Source: Desulfurococcaceae archaeon UBA285 (GTDB lineage Archaea; Thermoproteota; Thermoprotei_A; Sulfolobales; Desulfurococcaceae). Taken from it: DNA of 64,000 bases. The position numbers and the translations under genes are program-made. Positions within the stretch are counted from its first letter, which is position 1, and the number at the start of each line of letters is the position of its first letter. The stretch is taken from contig DADP01000025.1 of assembly GCA_002495025.1 (NCBI GenBank), forward strand, positions 23,628 through 87,627, read 5' to 3'. Of the stretch, positions 61,606 through 64,000 are shown piece by piece. Below the pieces are notes generated by a model. That model was given only the letters and a program-made list of their open reading frames with translations. It made no database searches and had not been told where the DNA came from.

Positions 61606-61621
61606 TTTAGACATGTCTAAA
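61606..61621. promoter_or_regulatory. Operator 2, DtxR-type palindrome near feoA transcription start
   Basis: TTTAGACATGTCTAAA is a perfect 16-bp palindrome sharing the TTTAGAC/GTCTAAA half-sites with operator 1. It sits between the TATA element and the feoA start, so binding should block transcription. Confidence 0.85.
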
Positions 61622-61640
61622 ATTATTAATGGTGGTGTTT

Positions 61641-61871
61641 ATGGAGAATATTACAAGCTTGGATACTGTAGAAGAAGGGAGGACTGTAACAATACTTGAA
61701 ATTCATGGAGGAGGATGGCGTCGCAGACTCTATCAAATGGGTATTCTACCCGGAAGCCACTTAGAAGTTGTTTTCAATAGAGGTACTGGACCAATAATCG
61801 TCAGAGTTGGAAACGCCGAGATATCTCTTGGTAGAGGAATTGCTAGAAAAATACTTGTAAAGGTTGAATAA
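61641..61871 (+). CDS. feoA: FeoA family ferrous iron transport protein
   Basis: A 76-residue SH3-like protein. The closing ISLGRGIARKILVKV and RLYQMGILPGSHLEVVF are FeoA signatures. It supports ferrous iron uptake by FeoB. ATG 61641 follows GGTGGT by four bases; ATG 61629 adds four residues. It ends two bases before feoB and is cotranscribed with it under the two palindromic operators. Confidence 0.9.
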   Translation: MENITSLDTVEEGRTVTILEIHGGGWRRRLYQMGILPGSHLEVVFNRGTGPIIVRVGNAEISLGRGIARKILVKVE

Positions 61872-61873
61872 CC

Positions 61874-63946
61874 ATGTCTAAACTCCTAGTGGGACTCATA
61901 GGACAGCCAAATGTTGGTAAATCAACTCTTTTCAACGTGCTTACAAAGGGAAATGTAATAGTATCTAACTGGCCTGGTACAACAGTAGAACGTGTTGAAA
62001 GCACCATTAAGTATAAAGAATACGAAATTAAAATAGTAGATCTCCCGGGGATATATGGACTCTCTTATTTTACACTAGAAGAGAAAATATCAAGGAACTT
62101 CATAGTAGAGGAAAACCCGGATCTCTTGGTAGTACTCGTAGATTCTCTAGCACTCGAACGAACATTCTACCTCGCAGTTGAAGTACTAGAATTAACTAGT
62201 AAGGCATTAATAGCTATTACAAAAGTAGATATTGCTCACAGTAAGGGTATACATGTAAACTATGATTTAATAGAGAAGAGACTTGGAGTTCCAGTAGTTC
62301 CAGTCTCAGCAATTAAGGGTAGTGGAGTAGAAGAACTACTAGATAAGATCATTGAAAAAACTCGTATCCAAGGAAGACTTCTTAGAATAGACTATGGAGA
62401 ACTCGAACCATTTATAACGGGAATTGAAGATGTTCTCCGTGTAGATAGAGAACTAGTCTCTAAATACCCAGCTAGATGGCTCGCACTGAAATTCCTAGAA
62501 GGAGATGAAGAAGTAGAAAAACTAGTAAAAGAGAAATTGAGTGATAAATATAGAGAGCTAGTTGAAATCAGAGAAGAAGCTAGAAGAAGAATTGGAAGAG
62601 ATCTAGCAGCATATATATCAATGAGAAAAATGCACTTTATAAGAGACAACCTGTTGAAAAACGCTGTAGTATATGCTCGACTAGAGCGTGCAAGGTCGCC
62701 TAGAATATTCTATAATCCATACATAGCCCCCTTGCTTTCAACTAGTATTATATTCGCGTTATTCCTATTGGTTTTCATAGTAAACACTGGTTACCCTCTA
62801 ACAACTATTCTAGAACACCTTGGATATACAGAACTAGCTGTTTTACTAGAAGAATACTCGCTTTCAAGTTTAATTGAAAAACTATTTGATGCTTTAAACA
62901 ACTATATCATCGGGGTTCTCGGCGAGACACCATTCTCGTCTTTTATAACCGATGGCATTATAGCCGGCGTAGTCTCGGTAGTAGTCTTCATTCCATTAAT
63001 AGCTATTGTAATGCTAGCACTCGGAGCACTAGAAGATTCTGGTCTACTTCCAAGACTAGCAATAGGAGCACATATACTACTAAGTAAATTTGGTTTATCA
63101 GGCCATGCAATACTACCATTAACTCTAAGTCTCGGATGTAATGTACCTGGAGTTATGTCTACTAGAGCTATTCCAAACCACTTTGAGAGATTGAGATTAA
63201 TACTATTAACACCATTCATACCATGTCAAGCACGCCTCCTTGTCTTACTTGTTTTATCTGCATCGCTTGGAGGAGTTATTGGCGCTCTCCTCGTCCCACT
63301 AGTATACTTGGCGTCGTTTCTAGTAGTATTATTGTTAAACTATGTATTGTATTTGTTTGAGAAGAGGAAGCAACATGAAGAAGTAGAATTACTACTTGAA
63401 ATACCACCACTACATAGACCATACTTTAAAGTAGTATGGTGGTTTACATGGCACCACTTAAAACACTTCTTGGTTAAAGCAGGTACTATTATCTTTCTAG
63501 TAAGCATTATATCATGGGGGCTGCAACACACAACTCCAACATTTGCTTACACTGAAAACCCTGGTGAAAGTATTGCAGCATTTATTTCTAGGGGTCTCGA
63601 AGTACTATTAAAACCACTTGGTGTTAGCGGGGAAAACACGTGGATTGTAGGATATGCTCTACTACTGGGTTTTCTAGCAAAGGAGTTAATACTGGGTGCT
63701 ATAGTGGCTTCAACTGGCGTTAACGATCCACTTGATGCATACAGATCGCTTGGTTTATCTATTCCAACAAGTGTTTCACTTGCATTGTTTATAGCGCTAT
63801 ATGTACCATGCTTGGCAACCATAGCAATTATTTACAGTGAAACAAAGAATTGGAAGACAACTATTTCAACAATAGTACTAATGTTGTCAACAGCCTATCT
63901 CCTCGCTCTACTAGCATACAATATTACAATGCTAATTCCACTTTAA
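61874..63946 (+). CDS. feoB: Ferrous iron transporter FeoB
   Basis: A 690-residue membrane iron permease. The cytoplasmic G domain has GQPNVGKST (9-17), the T-containing switch NWPGTTVERVE, VDLPGIYGLS and ITKVD. Two gate domains follow with about eight membrane helices, including the conserved SLGCNVPGVMSTRAIPN, and FLAKELILGAIVASTG. The last helices reach about residue 688. No feoC follows. Iron control is likely through the DtxR-like gene upstream. Confidence 0.96.
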   Translation: MSKLLVGLIGQPNVGKSTLFNVLTKGNVIVSNWPGTTVERVESTIKYKEYEIKIVDLPGIYGLSYFTLEEKISRNFIVEENPDLLVVLVDSLALERTFYLAVEVLELTSKALIAITKVDIAHSKGIHVNYDLIEKRLGVPVVPVSAIKGSGVEELLDKIIEKTRIQGRLLRIDYGELEPFITGIEDVLRVDRELVSKYPARWLALKFLEGDEEVEKLVKEKLSDKYRELVEIREEARRRIGRDLAAYISMRKMHFIRDNLLKNAVVYARLERARSPRIFYNPYIAPLLSTSIIFALFLLVFIVNTGYPLTTILEHLGYTELAVLLEEYSLSSLIEKLFDALNNYIIGVLGETPFSSFITDGIIAGVVSVVVFIPLIAIVMLALGALEDSGLLPRLAIGAHILLSKFGLSGHAILPLTLSLGCNVPGVMSTRAIPNHFERLRLILLTPFIPCQARLLVLLVLSASLGGVIGALLVPLVYLASFLVVLLLNYVLYLFEKRKQHEEVELLLEIPPLHRPYFKVVWWFTWHHLKHFLVKAGTIIFLVSIISWGLQHTTPTFAYTENPGESIAAFISRGLEVLLKPLGVSGENTWIVGYALLLGFLAKELILGAIVASTGVNDPLDAYRSLGLSIPTSVSLALFIALYVPCLATIAIIYSETKNWKTTISTIVLMLSTAYLLALLAYNITMLIPL

Positions 63947-64000
63947 ACCCAATAATAAAGCAACCATTGTTTAAAAACCCCAAATAACACATATAGGTAA

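Noticed and set aside
1..64000. CRISPR arrays, insertion sequences, prophage or defence islands
   Set aside because: Reading both strands showed no regularly spaced repeats, transposases, integrases or clustered restriction or defence genes.

Overview
The window is chromosomal DNA of a hyperthermophilic crenarchaeon, most likely a Desulfurococcales member related to Staphylothermus/Desulfurococcus. That placement rests on gene content, not on a search. Indicators are an archaeal family B DNA polymerase, Pelota, an archaeal 8-oxoguanine glycosylase, an ESCRT-III/CdvB-type protein, ribosomal protein eL38, a tungsten aldehyde:ferredoxin oxidoreductase with its radical SAM partner, isopentenyl phosphate kinase, diphthine synthase, a HVGG-type valyl-tRNA synthetase, tRNAs with anticodon-loop introns, and C/D box guide RNAs. 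Protein genes are AT-rich and structural RNA genes stand out as GC-rich islands. TTG and GTG starts preceded by GGTG or GAGG motifs are frequent. No CRISPR array, insertion sequence, prophage or integrase was seen.

Layout. 1-5.8 kb: 5' part of polB, divergent Pelota, a nucleotidyltransferase, a site-2 protease, SRP RNA and a threonine synthase-like enzyme. 5.8-13.4 kb: a membrane-anchored GH57 amylopullulanase-like protein, a MalK-type ATPase, a frameshifted two-domain winged-helix membrane regulator, a candidate structured RNA and an SLC1 symporter with unusual binding-site residues. 13.4-19.2 kb: a GT-C-like membrane protein, a decayed thermonuclease, and the tungsten module (radical SAM maturase, AOR, MoaD-like carrier). 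19.2-26 kb: RNA processing and repair (RtcB, HisRS, a non-catalytic tRNA endonuclease subunit, 8-oxoG glycosylase, HD hydrolase). 26-43 kb: housekeeping genes including ValRS, CysRS, radical SAM and HAD proteins, MTA/purine phosphorylase, IPK, diphthine synthase and glutamate dehydrogenase. 42.7-51.3 kb: prenyltransferase, nadX-nadC-nadA, formyl-THF cyclo-ligase family, hexulose-phosphate synthase, TrpRS and a GlmS-like protein that lacks its glutaminase nucleophile. 51.3-64 kb: small unknowns, a CdvB paralog, an AIR-synthase-like protein, a TatD-like hydrolase, an RHH/coiled-coil protein paired with a beta-CASP-like nuclease, translin, PhoU-like regulator, three intron-containing tRNAs (Tyr, Val, Cys), eL38 and a DtxR/FeoA/FeoB iron module with two palindromic operators.

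The genes connect in several ways. RtcB and the endonuclease subunit are the machinery needed to splice the three intron-bearing tRNAs seen here, and ValRS and CysRS charge two of them. IPK and the prenyltransferase belong to archaeal lipid synthesis. The NAD cluster makes nicotinate mononucleotide from aspartate. The guide RNAs carry segments that match conserved decoding-centre and peptidyl-transferase rRNA sequence. The most unusual observations are the GlmS-like protein with Gly in place of the catalytic Cys, the SLC1 homolog lacking the substrate-binding arginines and the NMDG aspartate, a T7-run frameshift inside a winged-helix domain, a glycosylase with no conventional start codon, and two unclassified structured RNAs.
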